Source: Comamonadaceae bacterium
GTDB lineage: Bacteria; Pseudomonadota; Gammaproteobacteria; Burkholderiales; Burkholderiaceae
Direction: 5' to 3'
Assembly (NCBI GenBank): GCA_947455875.1
Contig: CANGSD010000054.1
Location: 1 to 7,253, forward strand
DNA: 7,253 nt
This document shows, piece by piece, positions 1-7,184 of the stretch (position 1 is the stretch's first letter; each line of letters starts with the position of its first letter). Position numbers and translations under genes: made by a program. Below the pieces are notes generated by a model. The model ran no database searches and was not told the DNA's origin. It saw only the letters and a program-made list of their open reading frames with translations.

Positions 1-1778
1 TAGGGAAACTCGGTGCCCTGCTCAATCAGGGCCTTGGTCTGGTCGGCGGTGACGATGCGCGGGCTGGACACCAGCTTGCCCTTGCCATCGGCCTCCAGGG
101 CCGACAGCTCCAGGTTCAAGAAGCGGTTGGCCGACGAGCTGAAGAGCGAGATCGCGAAGGTGGCCGGTGCGAAGCCCGCCAAGCCCAGCGCCGGCAGGTT
201 GACGAAGCGGGTGTCGGCGCCAGCACCTGCGGGCAATGTCTCACCCGTGGTGCCGGTCAGGGCGTTGTAGGAGGCGCCCAGGCCGATGCGGTTGTTGCCG
301 CCCAGCGGCACACCGGGTTCGCTGCCACGGATCCCTCGCAAGTCCTGGCCACCCAGGCGCACACCCAGCGATTTACCGAAGGTGTCGGAGGCCTCGACGA
401 TGCGCGCCTCGATCAACACCTGGCGCACAGCCACATCGAGCTTGGCCAGCAGCGCCTGCACGCCCTCCAGGCGCACGCCGATGTCGGTGACGAACAGCTG
501 GTTGGTGCGGGGCTCGGCGATCACGCTGCCGCGGTTACTCAGGATGCGGTTGGCCGGTGGGCCGGCCATCAGCTGCGCCGCGACATCCGCCGCCTTGGCG
601 TAATTGAGTTGGAAGGCTTGGGTGCGCACAGGCTCCAGGCCCTGCAAGGCTGCACGCGCCTCGAGCTCGAGTTTTTCGCGGGCGGCGATCTCGTCCTTGG
701 GCGCGATCCACAGCACGTTGCCGGACTTGCGCATGCCCAGGCCCTTGGCCTGCAAGATGATGTCCAGCGCCTGGTCCCAGGGCACATCGCGCAGCCGCAA
801 GGTGAGCGAGCCCGAGACCGAGTCGGAGGTGATGACATTGAACTGGGTGAAATCAGCGATCACCTGCAGCAGCGCCCGCACCTCGATGTTCTGGAAGTTC
901 AGCGACAACTTCTCGCCCACGAAGCTCGCCCCCTGCGCCGCGGAGCCGGCCGAGGCGCGCTGCGGCCTGACCTCGACGACCAGCTGGGTGTCACTCTGGT
1001 AGGCGCTGTGCTCCCAGGCCCCGCGCGGCTCGATGACAAGCCGGACACGATCGCCCGCCTGCTGCGCGGTGATGGTCTGCACGGGGGTGGCGAAGTCGGC
1101 CACGTCCAGGCGACGGCGCAGACCTTCGGGCAGGCTGGACTTGAGGAACTCGACCACCAGGTTCTGCCCCTGCTGGCGGATGTCCACGCCGACCTGGCTG
1201 CTGGCCAGGTCGACGACCACACGACCCGCGTTGTCGGGACCGCGCCGGAAGTCGAGGTCCTTCAGGGGCAAGGCCTCACGGTTGCGGCTCTCGGCAAAGA
1301 CCGCCGGAATGGCCGTGGCCACAGCGGGCGCGGCCATCGGTGTCATGACCACCAGCAGCGAGCGGCCGTCGACTTGCAGGGCGTACGGCACCGGCGCCTT
1401 CAGGTTGATGACCAGGCGGGTGCGTTCACCGGACTGCACGACCTGGACCGTACGCACATGACCCTGCTGGATGTCGACCACCTGCCGACCCAGGGCATTG
1501 ACCGCACCCGGCAGGTCCAGCGCGATGCGCGCGGGCGACTGCACGGCAAACGAAGCGGGCAAGACCTGCAGCGCTCGGGACAGGTCGATGCGCACGACCT
1601 CCGCGCCCGGATGGAGGGCGCCCGTGATGGCCTGGATCGCCAGCGGCGGTGCGTTGCCCGTGGCGACATCCTGGGCCGCGGCGCCCGGCGCGATCAGAGC
1701 AAGGAGCAGCGCCCACGGCGCGAGGCAGACGGCCAGCCGTCTGCGGGCCTGAGGCCCGATATGAGCGACCCGGATCAT
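1..1778 (-). CDS. pilQ: Type IV pilus secretin PilQ (3' end beyond window)
   Basis: PilQ forms the multimeric outer-membrane pore through which the type IV pilus extends and retracts, and through which DNA can enter in competent species. Reading the minus strand from ATG at 1778 gives 592 uninterrupted codons and no stop before the window edge. Residues 1-35 look like a Sec signal peptide: an Arg-rich start (ARRR at 11-14), then a hydrophobic core and AAA before Gln36. Two AMIN-type peptidoglycan-binding regions follow (about 45-147 and 165-270). The STN/N0 domain is at about 290-360 (LNFQNIEVRALLQVIADF), an N1 (Secretin_N/NolW-like) domain at about 385-453, and the secretin core starts near 455. 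SSPRIVTADQTKALIEQGTE at 571-590 is a classic secretin signature. Family members are about 700 residues, so roughly the last 110-120 are missing here. The ATG overlaps the pilP stop (ATGA), and a strong Shine-Dalgarno supports this start. No frameshift or missing motif was seen in the visible part. Confidence 0.97.
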   Translation of the reverse strand, partial: MIRVAHIGPQARRRLAVCLAPWALLLALIAPGAAAQDVATGNAPPLAIQAITGALHPGAEVVRIDLSRALQVLPASFAVQSPARIALDLPGAVNALGRQVVDIQQGHVRTVQVVQSGERTRLVINLKAPVPYALQVDGRSLLVVMTPMAAPAVATAIPAVFAESRNREALPLKDLDFRRGPDNAGRVVVDLASSQVGVDIRQQGQNLVVEFLKSSLPEGLRRRLDVADFATPVQTITAQQAGDRVRLVIEPRGAWEHSAYQSDTQLVVEVRPQRASAGSAAQGASFVGEKLSLNFQNIEVRALLQVIADFTQFNVITSDSVSGSLTLRLRDVPWDQALDIILQAKGLGMRKSGNVLWIAPKDEIAAREKLELEARAALQGLEPVRTQAFQLNYAKAADVAAQLMAGPPANRILSNRGSVIAEPRTNQLFVTDIGVRLEGVQALLAKLDVAVRQVLIEARIVEASDTFGKSLGVRLGGQDLRGIRGSEPGVPLGGNNRIGLGASYNALTGTTGETLPAGAGADTRFVNLPALGLAGFAPATFAISLFSSSANRFLNLELSALEADGKGKLVSSPRIVTADQTKALIEQGTEFP

Positions 1779-2320
1779 TGGCGTTCCTCCTGCAACTGCA
1801 GCGAGGCAGCGCGTTCTGTCCATTCGCCCGAGGCGTCCTGCACGATCTCGCGCAGCAACACCTGGGTGTCGGTGATCTTGATGACCTTGCCGTAGTTTTG
1901 GCCCAGATAAACGCCGGGCCGCACCGAATGGACCAGTCGATCAATGCGGATCAGGGCCACCGGTTGGCCCCGGCGCATCAGGCTGCCCACCAGCGTCATG
2001 GTGTCGAGCGGGAAGGCCTCCAGGGGTTGCCGGGGGCGGACCAGTTCGGGCTTCAGAAGCGCCGCAGAGGCCTGGGGCTGCGTCGAATCGCGGCGCAGGG
2101 CCAGGGTGAGCTTCTGGCTGTCAAAGGGGTCGGCGGCCGAGGCGGCGCGGTAGGCCTGCGGGATGTACGGCTTGGGTTCGGGCAGCGGCGTGACCACGGG
2201 GTGCGCCTGGGCGCGTTGCTGGGTGATCCAGTCCTGGACGGAATCGGGGCGGGTGTCGCTACAAGCGACCAGCAGCAAGCTCAGCCCGCCACTGGCCAGG
2301 ACAGCATGCAGACGGTTCAT
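1775..2320 (-). CDS. pilP: Type IV pilus alignment lipoprotein PilP
   Basis: PilP is the periplasmic lipoprotein of the pilus alignment complex. In studied systems it binds the PilN/PilO heterodimer through its unstructured N-terminal part and the PilQ N0 domain through its folded C-terminal part. The 181-residue product has a short hydrophobic leader and a lipobox L-V-A-C with Cys20 as the predicted lipidated residue. Ser at the next position gives no Asp retention signal. Residues 21-100 are Pro/Gln/Ala-rich and look disordered, with the usual DPF motif at 64-66. The beta-rich HQ-like domain spans about 104-160 (TMTLVGSLMRRG, then VHSVRPGVYLGQNYGKVIKI). Length and layout fit the family. Its ATG overlaps the pilO stop by 4 nt (ATGA). 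A GGAG sits 10 nt upstream (complement of 2331-2334), so both re-initiation and fresh initiation are possible. Confidence 0.96.
   Translation of the reverse strand: MNRLHAVLASGGLSLLLVACSDTRPDSVQDWITQQRAQAHPVVTPLPEPKPYIPQAYRAASAADPFDSQKLTLALRRDSTQPQASAALLKPELVRPRQPLEAFPLDTMTLVGSLMRRGQPVALIRIDRLVHSVRPGVYLGQNYGKVIKITDTQVLLREIVQDASGEWTERAASLQLQEERQ
1786..1791 (-). promoter_or_regulatory. Strong Shine-Dalgarno for pilQ
   Basis: The minus strand reads AGGAGG, then a 7-nt spacer (AACGCCA), then the pilQ ATG. This is a near-perfect anti-16S match at good spacing. It lies inside the last codons of pilP, where it encodes part of the Glu-Glu-Arg C-terminus. It is clearly the best ribosome-binding site among the pil genes here and fixes the pilQ start. 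Confidence 0.85.
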
Positions 2321-3006
2321 CGGGCACGTGCTCCGGAAGCCGCAGCGCTAGGACCTGCGGCCTTACGCTGGGCGCTGATTTCGTCGGGATCGAGGTAGCG
2401 GAAGGTTTTGGCGGTCGCCTCCATCACCAGCCCGCCGTCGCGCGCGGGCGTGATGCTGAGATTGCTCAGGGTCACGATGCGCGAGAGGTGGGCGATGTCG
2501 GCGGCGAAAGCGCCCACATCGTGGTAGCGGCCCGTGACCTTGAGGGCGATGGGTAACTCGGCGTAGTAGGCCTTGACCGACACCTGACCCGGCCGAAACA
2601 GATCGAAGTGCAGACTGCGCGCGAGTCCAGCCTGGTTGATGTCGGAAAGCAAGGCATCCATCTCGGAGCGGCCCGGCAACTGTTTTTCAAGCTGGGTCAC
2701 CTGCTGCTGGACCTGCTCGCGCTGGCGCTTCAAGCCCTCGAGGTTGAGGGCCTGCGGCAGCTTGCGCAGGAAGTCGGCCTGCAGGCTCGCCTCCCGCTCG
2801 CGTTCGGCCTGCAGTTCGCCCACGGTATCGCGGATGACGACCCACCAGAGCGCCGCTCCGATGGCGAGGGCGACGAACACAAACAGCGCCGAGCGCGGCA
2901 ACAGCGGCCAGGTCGCCGGGTCGCGCAGATCCAGCCCCATGAACTGCTGGCGGGCGCGTGCCAGCAGGGGCGCGATACGAGAGATCAGTGCGTCGGTAGA
3001 GGCCAT
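2317..3006 (-). CDS. pilO: Type IV pilus inner-membrane protein PilO
   Basis: PilO is a bitopic inner-membrane protein that pairs with PilN and connects the cytoplasmic PilM/motor side to PilP and PilQ. The 229-residue product has a cytoplasmic N-terminus of about 38 residues, one membrane segment at about 39-58 (LFVFVALAIGAALWWVV), and a charged Gln/Glu-rich coiled coil at about 62-112. A ferredoxin-like periplasmic domain follows at about 113-205, with family-typical stretches around YYAELPIALKVTGRYHDVGA and FRYLDPDE. The last 20 or so residues are Ala/Arg/Gly-rich and probably disordered. The ATG lies 5 nt after the pilN stop. No good Shine-Dalgarno precedes it, so translation probably depends on ribosomes coming from pilN. 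The stop overlaps the pilP start. Confidence 0.96.
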   Translation of the reverse strand: MASTDALISRIAPLLARARQQFMGLDLRDPATWPLLPRSALFVFVALAIGAALWWVVIRDTVGELQAEREREASLQADFLRKLPQALNLEGLKRQREQVQQQVTQLEKQLPGRSEMDALLSDINQAGLARSLHFDLFRPGQVSVKAYYAELPIALKVTGRYHDVGAFAADIAHLSRIVTLSNLSITPARDGGLVMEATAKTFRYLDPDEISAQRKAAGPSAAASGARAR

Positions 3007-3011
3007 GGGGA

Positions 3012-3599
3012 TCAGGTCCGGCCCGCTGATGCGGTCTCGCCCGCGCGCACCAGACGCACGCGGATCTGAAAGTTGGCGACACGGCGCTGCTCGCGCGGCC
3101 CCAGGCTCACGCTGCTGGCCACGATCTCGACGAGTTCGGGCTGCGCCAACCAGACGCTGCGATGGCCGAGGTTGCGCAGCATCTCGGAGACCCGCTCATT
3201 GGATTGGGCGACGCCCTGCAAGACGACAACCTGCGGGTCCTGGCGCAAGCCGGTCAGGTAGACGCCATCGGGCAATTGCTCGACCAGCTCACGCAGCAGG
3301 TGCACCGGCATGTTGCGGTCGGCCTGCAAGTCCTCGACCGCCTGCTGGCGCGCACGCAGGGCGCCGATCTCTTGGCGCAAGTTGCTGATGTCCTTGATCT
3401 GGGTATCGAGGCGACGGATCTCGGCCCCCAGGGTGTCGTTGCGCTCGCGCTGGGCGGCGACGGCCGCAGCCTGCGCGAGGTAGATCACCCCCGCCACCAG
3501 GGCACCCGTTACGAAGGACAGACCCAACATGAAGAGGAAGCGCTCTCGGCGACGCTTGCGCGCCGCCTCGCGATGGGGCAAGAGGTTGATGAGGATCAC
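3012..3599 (-). CDS. pilN: Type IV pilus inner-membrane protein PilN
   Basis: PilN is the inner-membrane partner of PilO, and its short cytoplasmic tail docks into PilM. I start it at GTG 3599, giving 195 residues that begin MILINLLPHR. The INLLP motif at residues 4-8 is the known PilM-binding segment and belongs at the extreme N-terminus. The frame is open for another 41 codons upstream inside pilM, but that extension has no family-like content and would push INLLP inside the protein. A basic run (RKRRRER, 14-20) precedes one membrane helix (about 21-45). A coiled coil follows (about 50-92), then a ferredoxin-like periplasmic domain (about 98-185). The GTG overlaps the pilM stop as GTGA and no Shine-Dalgarno is visible, which points to translational coupling to pilM. 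Confidence 0.95.
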   Translation of the reverse strand: MILINLLPHREAARKRRRERFLFMLGLSFVTGALVAGVIYLAQAAAVAAQRERNDTLGAEIRRLDTQIKDISNLRQEIGALRARQQAVEDLQADRNMPVHLLRELVEQLPDGVYLTGLRQDPQVVVLQGVAQSNERVSEMLRNLGHRSVWLAQPELVEIVASSVSLGPREQRRVANFQIRVRLVRAGETASAGRT

Positions 3600-4675
3600 G
3601 AGAGAAACCGGCGCATCGCCAGGCCACAAGCGGTGAGATAGGACGGCGCCTGGCTGCGCAGCTTTTCGGGCTTGAGGGCCGCGGCGATGCCCATGCCCTC
3701 GAAGGGATTGACCAGGCTGCAAGGGAACGACGTCTGGCGAGCCACGGCCTGCGTCAGGCCCGACAGGCCCGCGCTGCCACCGGCCAGCAACACGGCATCG
3801 ACACGGTGGTGGGGTGTGCTGGTGAAAAAGAACTGCAGGGCGCGCGCGATTTCCTGGGCCAGGCTGGCGACAAAAGGCTGGATCACGGCCGTGCCAGCGT
3901 CTTCGGGCAGATCGCCTCGGCGCTTGCGGCGCTCGGCTTCGTCGGGCGCGTAGCCATAGGTGCGGGCAATCTGCTGCGTGAGCTGGGCGCCGCCAAAGGC
4001 CTGGTCGCGGTCGTACACCACCTCGCCGCCATGGAACACCTGCATACCCGTGGAGAAAGCGCCGACCTCAAAGAGCGCCACCATGGGCTGCGGGCCCTCA
4101 CAGGGAAGGCTGTCGATCAGGCGGCTGACGGCCAGACGCGAGGCGCAGGACTCGATGTCGAGGATGACGGGCCGCAGGCCGGCGGCCTCGGCCAGGCCCT
4201 GGCGATCCTGGACCTTTTCCTTGCGCGAGGCCGCGATCAGGACATCGACCTCGGTCTGCGAGTCGGCGCTGGGCCCCATGAGGCAGAAGTCGAGACTGAC
4301 CTCGTCGAGCGAGAAGGGGATGTACTGGCTGGCCTCGGCCTCGACCTGGGCCTCGAGCGCGCTGGGCGTCAGGCCCGCTGGCAGGGCGATCTTTTTGGTG
4401 ATGACGGCGGATGCTGGCAGGGCCAGTGCGACCTGGCGGGTGCGGGTGCCGCTGCGCCGCACCACACGGCGCATGGCGTCGGCCACAGCGTCGAAATTGT
4501 CGACGTTGCCTTCGTTGATGCAGCCGCTGTCCAGAGTCTCCAGGGCGCAACGCTCGAGGACGAAGCCGCCGCGCCGGCCGCGTCCGAGCTCGACCAGCTT
4601 GACGCTGGAAGCGCTGATGTCCATGCCCAGCAGTGGCGCAGGAACGCGCCCGAACCCCAGTCCTGTCGCAAACAC
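3596..4675 (-). CDS. pilM: Type IV pilus actin-like protein PilM
   Basis: PilM is a cytoplasmic actin/FtsA-like nucleotide-binding protein that caps the cytoplasmic side of the PilN/PilO/PilP complex and relays to the motor ATPases. The 359-residue product, with a GTG start at 4675, has the phosphate-1 strand (LLGMDISASSVKLVELG, about 15-31). It also has a phosphate-2-like segment (LFEVGAFSTGMQVFHGGEVV, 201-220) and the adenosine-side glycine motif (AVLLAGGSAGLSGL, about 294-307). The betaproteobacterial string YDRDQAFGGAQLT is at 221-233. In the phosphate-2 strand Glu203 occupies the place where many actin-fold ATPases have Asp. The start is supported because the frame meets a TAG 15 codons upstream with no ATG, GTG or TTG between, and a G-rich stretch (AGGGGG) lies 4 nt before the GTG. 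It is the first gene of the operon and diverges from mrcA. Confidence 0.96.
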   Translation of the reverse strand: MFATGLGFGRVPAPLLGMDISASSVKLVELGRGRRGGFVLERCALETLDSGCINEGNVDNFDAVADAMRRVVRRSGTRTRQVALALPASAVITKKIALPAGLTPSALEAQVEAEASQYIPFSLDEVSLDFCLMGPSADSQTEVDVLIAASRKEKVQDRQGLAEAAGLRPVILDIESCASRLAVSRLIDSLPCEGPQPMVALFEVGAFSTGMQVFHGGEVVYDRDQAFGGAQLTQQIARTYGYAPDEAERRKRRGDLPEDAGTAVIQPFVASLAQEIARALQFFFTSTPHHRVDAVLLAGGSAGLSGLTQAVARQTSFPCSLVNPFEGMGIAAALKPEKLRSQAPSYLTACGLAMRRFLS

Positions 4676-4686
4676 TCCGCCCCCTG

Positions 4687-4701
4687 CAACCGGTTGACCG
4701 G
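4687..4701. repeat. Overlapping short palindromes in the pilM leader
   Basis: CAACCGGTTG at 4687-4696 is a perfect 10-bp palindrome. It overlaps a second inverted repeat, CCGGT-TG-ACCGG, at 4690-4701. Both fall between the proposed pil -10 element and the pilM start, just upstream of the ribosome-binding region. They could be an operator half-site array or a small leader hairpin, or they could be chance in GC-rich DNA. No known regulator is assigned. Confidence 0.45.
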
Positions 4702-4726
4702 CTTTTTGAATACCAAATAACTACTC

Positions 4727-4732
4727 ATGATA
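4727..4732 (-). promoter_or_regulatory. Candidate -10 element for the pilMNOPQ operon
   Basis: On the minus strand TATCAT matches the sigma-70 -10 consensus at 5 of 6 positions. It would start transcription near 4720, leaving a leader of about 45 nt before pilM. No convincing -35 is found 16-18 nt upstream (TGAGCC at 17 nt matches poorly), so the promoter may be weak or need an activator. An alternative pairing, TTGCAG with TGGTAT at 17-nt spacing slightly downstream, has a worse -10. Confidence 0.45.
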
Positions 4733-4747
4733 CTGCAATCAGTTGCG

Positions 4748-4775
4748 TTGGCTCACAAAATTTGCCCCGGATAAT
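4748..4775 (+). promoter_or_regulatory. Candidate sigma-70 promoter for mrcA
   Basis: TTGGCT (4748-4753, 4 of 6 to the -35 consensus) is followed after 16 nt by GATAAT (4770-4775, 5 of 6 to the -10 consensus). The predicted transcript starts near 4782, inside the small palindrome CTTGCAAG (4777-4784). This gives a leader of only about 18 nt before the mrcA ATG. That short leader also argues against using the in-frame TTG at 4743 as start, since it would lie upstream of the transcript. Confidence 0.6.
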
Positions 4776-4799
4776 CCTTGCAAGTTCCCCCCGCCGCCC

Positions 4800-7184
4800 A
4801 TGCCCACCGACACGCCGCCCGAATCCGACAAGTCACCCGCTCCCCCACGTCCGCAGACCGGGGGGATCCGTCAGGCTTTGGTCAAGGCCTTGCTCTGGGC
4901 CTTCGGCCTGGCCGCAGCCGCGGTAGCCAGCGTGGTCATCATCGTGGCGGTGGCCCTGTCGGTGGCCTACCCCAACCTGCCCGATATCTCGGATCTCCAG
5001 TCCTACCGGCCCAAGCTGCCGTTGCGGGTGTTTTCCGCCGAAGGGGTGCTGATTGGCGAGTTCGGCGAAGAGCGACGCAACCTCACACCGATCGCGGAGA
5101 TTCCCAAGGTGATGAAGGACGCGGTGCTGGCCATCGAGGACGCACGCTTTTATCAACACAGCGGCGTCGATTACCGCGGCCTGCTGCGCGCGGCGCTGGC
5201 CAACCTGGGTCGGGCCAAGAGCCAGGGCGCCTCGACCATCACCATGCAGGTGGCGCGCAACGTCTACCTCACCACCGAGAAGACCTTCACCCGCAAGCTC
5301 TATGAGGTGCTGCTGACCTTCAAGCTCGAGCACATGCTCACGAAGGACCAGATCCTCGAGATCTACATGAACCAGATCTTCCTGGGCAATCGCGCCTACG
5401 GCTTTGCGGCGGCGTCCGAAGCCTATTACGGCAAGCCCATGAAGGACCTGAGCATCGCCGAGGCCGCGATGCTGGCCGGCCTGCCCAAGGCCCCCTCGGC
5501 CTACAACCCGATCAACAACCCCAAGCGCGCGCGCTCGCGACAGCTCTACATCATCGAGCGGATGGAGGAGAACAACTTCATCACCCCCGCGCAGGCCGCA
5601 CAGGCCAAGCGCGAGGAGCTGAAGATCCGCACCGCTGCCGACCCGCTGCGCACGCATGCCGAATACGTGGCCGAGACCGTGCGCCAACTGGTGTACGCGC
5701 AATACGGCGACGAGACCTACACCCGGGGCCTGAACGTCTACACCACGATCAAGGCCGACCAGCAGGAAGCCGCCTACAAGGCCCTGCGCAAGGGCATCAT
5801 GGATTACGAGCGCCGTCAGATCTACCGCGGCCCCGAGCAGTTCATCGACCTGCCCCTGAGCATCAGCGCCAAAGACCTGGACGAAGCGGTCGACGACGCA
5901 CTCAGCGATCGCCCGGACAACGGCGATGTGATGTCGGCCGTGGTCCTGGAGGCCGACCCCAAGCGCGTGCGGGTCGTGCGCCAGAACGGCGAGCAAATCG
6001 AGATCACGGGCGAGGGCCTCAAGCCCGCCCAGTCGGGCCTGTCGGACAAGGCGCCGCCCAAGATCAAGATCCGGCGCGGCGCGGTGGTGCGCGTGGTCAA
6101 GCAGGCCAAGGGCTGGGAGATCACCCAGCTGCCGGAAGTCGAAGGTGCCTTTGTCGCCCTGGACCCGCGTGATGGCAGCGTCCTCGCCCTGGTCGGTGGC
6201 TTCGACTTCAACAAGAACAAGTTCAACCACGTCACGCAGGCCTGGCGCCAGCCGGGGTCGTCGTTCAAGCCCTTCATCTACTCGGCGGCCCTGGAAAAAG
6301 GCTTCACGCCCGCCACCATGGTCAACGACGCACCGCTGTTCTTCGACGCCAGCGTCACCGGGGGCTCACCTTGGGAGCCGAAGAACTACGACGGCAAATT
6401 TGAAGGGCCGATGCCGCTGCACACTGCACTGGCCAAGTCCAAGAACATGGTGTCGATCCGCATCCTGCAAGCCGTGGGTGCGCAAAACGCGCAGGAGTGG
6501 ATCACACGCTTTGGCTTCGAGGCCGAGAAGCACCCGCCCTACCTGACGATGGCACTGGGCGCGGGCTCGGTGACGCCGATGCAGATGGCCACCGGCTACG
6601 CGGTGTTCGCCAACGGCGGCTACCGCGTCAACCCCTGGGTGATCAGCCGGATCACCGACCAGCGTGGCAAGCCACTGGTCGAAACCACGCCGCCCAAGCC
6701 GGCCGACGCGGTGCGCGCGGTCGATCCGCGCAACGCCTTCGTCATGAACCGTCTCTTGCAGGAGATCACACGATCGGGCACCGCGGCGCGGGCCCAGGTC
6801 GAACTCAAACGGGTCGATCTGTATGGCAAGACCGGCACGACCAACGACGCGATCGACACCTGGTTCGCGGGTTTTCACCCCACAGTGGCGGCAGTGGTCT
6901 GGATGGGATACGACACGCCGCGCTCGCTGGGTGACCGCGAGACGGGCGGCGGCCTGAGCCTGCCGGTGTGGATCGCTTTCATGGAGACCGCGCTGCGCGG
7001 CGTGCCGGTGTTCGAGCCGACCGCGCCCGAGGGCGTGGTCAATCTGAGTGGCGAGTGGTACTACAACGAGTACGCGCGCGGTGCGGGTGTGACCAGCGTG
7101 GGCGGCAGCAGCGACAAGCCGGCCGTGCGCGCGATGCCGGCGGCCGACGAGCGACGCAGCATCCTGGACCTGTTCCGCAACTGA
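4800..7184 (+). CDS. mrcA: Penicillin-binding protein 1A (bifunctional class A PBP)
   Basis: This enzyme polymerises lipid II into glycan strands and cross-links peptide stems in the periplasm. The 794-residue product has a Pro-rich cytoplasmic tail and one membrane anchor (about 31-57). The GT51 glycosyltransferase domain (about 75-255) has EDARFYQHSGVD (catalytic Glu113), GASTITMQ (143-150), the RKLYE motif (165-169) and the KDQILEIYMNQIFLG segment (182-196). An OB-like insertion (about 340-440) precedes the transpeptidase domain. That domain has SSFK at 487-490 (nucleophile Ser487), SKN at 547-549 and KTGT at 677-680, all intact. Length is normal for Gram-negative PBP1A. I chose ATG 4800; the frame extends 19 codons further to a TTG at 4743, but that crosses the proposed promoter. 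No Shine-Dalgarno precedes the ATG, and the leader is C-rich instead. The gene is divergent from pilM, an arrangement also seen in Pseudomonas (ponA/pilM). Confidence 0.97.
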   Translation: MPTDTPPESDKSPAPPRPQTGGIRQALVKALLWAFGLAAAAVASVVIIVAVALSVAYPNLPDISDLQSYRPKLPLRVFSAEGVLIGEFGEERRNLTPIAEIPKVMKDAVLAIEDARFYQHSGVDYRGLLRAALANLGRAKSQGASTITMQVARNVYLTTEKTFTRKLYEVLLTFKLEHMLTKDQILEIYMNQIFLGNRAYGFAAASEAYYGKPMKDLSIAEAAMLAGLPKAPSAYNPINNPKRARSRQLYIIERMEENNFITPAQAAQAKREELKIRTAADPLRTHAEYVAETVRQLVYAQYGDETYTRGLNVYTTIKADQQEAAYKALRKGIMDYERRQIYRGPEQFIDLPLSISAKDLDEAVDDALSDRPDNGDVMSAVVLEADPKRVRVVRQNGEQIEITGEGLKPAQSGLSDKAPPKIKIRRGAVVRVVKQAKGWEITQLPEVEGAFVALDPRDGSVLALVGGFDFNKNKFNHVTQAWRQPGSSFKPFIYSAALEKGFTPATMVNDAPLFFDASVTGGSPWEPKNYDGKFEGPMPLHTALAKSKNMVSIRILQAVGAQNAQEWITRFGFEAEKHPPYLTMALGAGSVTPMQMATGYAVFANGGYRVNPWVISRITDQRGKPLVETTPPKPADAVRAVDPRNAFVMNRLLQEITRSGTAARAQVELKRVDLYGKTGTTNDAIDTWFAGFHPTVAAVVWMGYDTPRSLGDRETGGGLSLPVWIAFMETALRGVPVFEPTAPEGVVNLSGEWYYNEYARGAGVTSVGGSSDKPAVRAMPAADERRSILDLFRN

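Noticed and set aside
609..1895. A 428-codon open frame on the plus strand opposite pilQ and the end of pilP
   Set aside because: The complementary frame encodes unmistakable PilQ domains. The plus-strand product is low-complexity and Arg/Gly/Asp-rich, typical of a GC-driven shadow frame.
3600..3722. A longer PilN beginning 41 codons upstream of GTG 3599
   Set aside because: The extra residues overlap pilM in another frame, look unlike any PilN, and would bury the N-terminal INLLP PilM-binding motif.
3806..4720. A 304-codon open frame on the plus strand opposite pilM
   Set aside because: It mirrors the pilM coding strand, has no family resemblance and no ribosome-binding signal, and runs toward the promoter region.
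4749..4765. TGGC...TTTGC as a sigma-54 promoter, considered because pilus genes can use RpoN
   Set aside because: The GG and GC elements are 14 nt apart start to start instead of the required 12, and the surrounding consensus bases are poor.
4833..6230. A 465-codon open frame on the minus strand opposite mrcA
   Set aside because: It lies entirely inside the well-supported mrcA gene. The protein has no recognisable domain and is a biased Leu/Gly/Asp/His-rich string, as expected from the complement of high-GC coding DNA.
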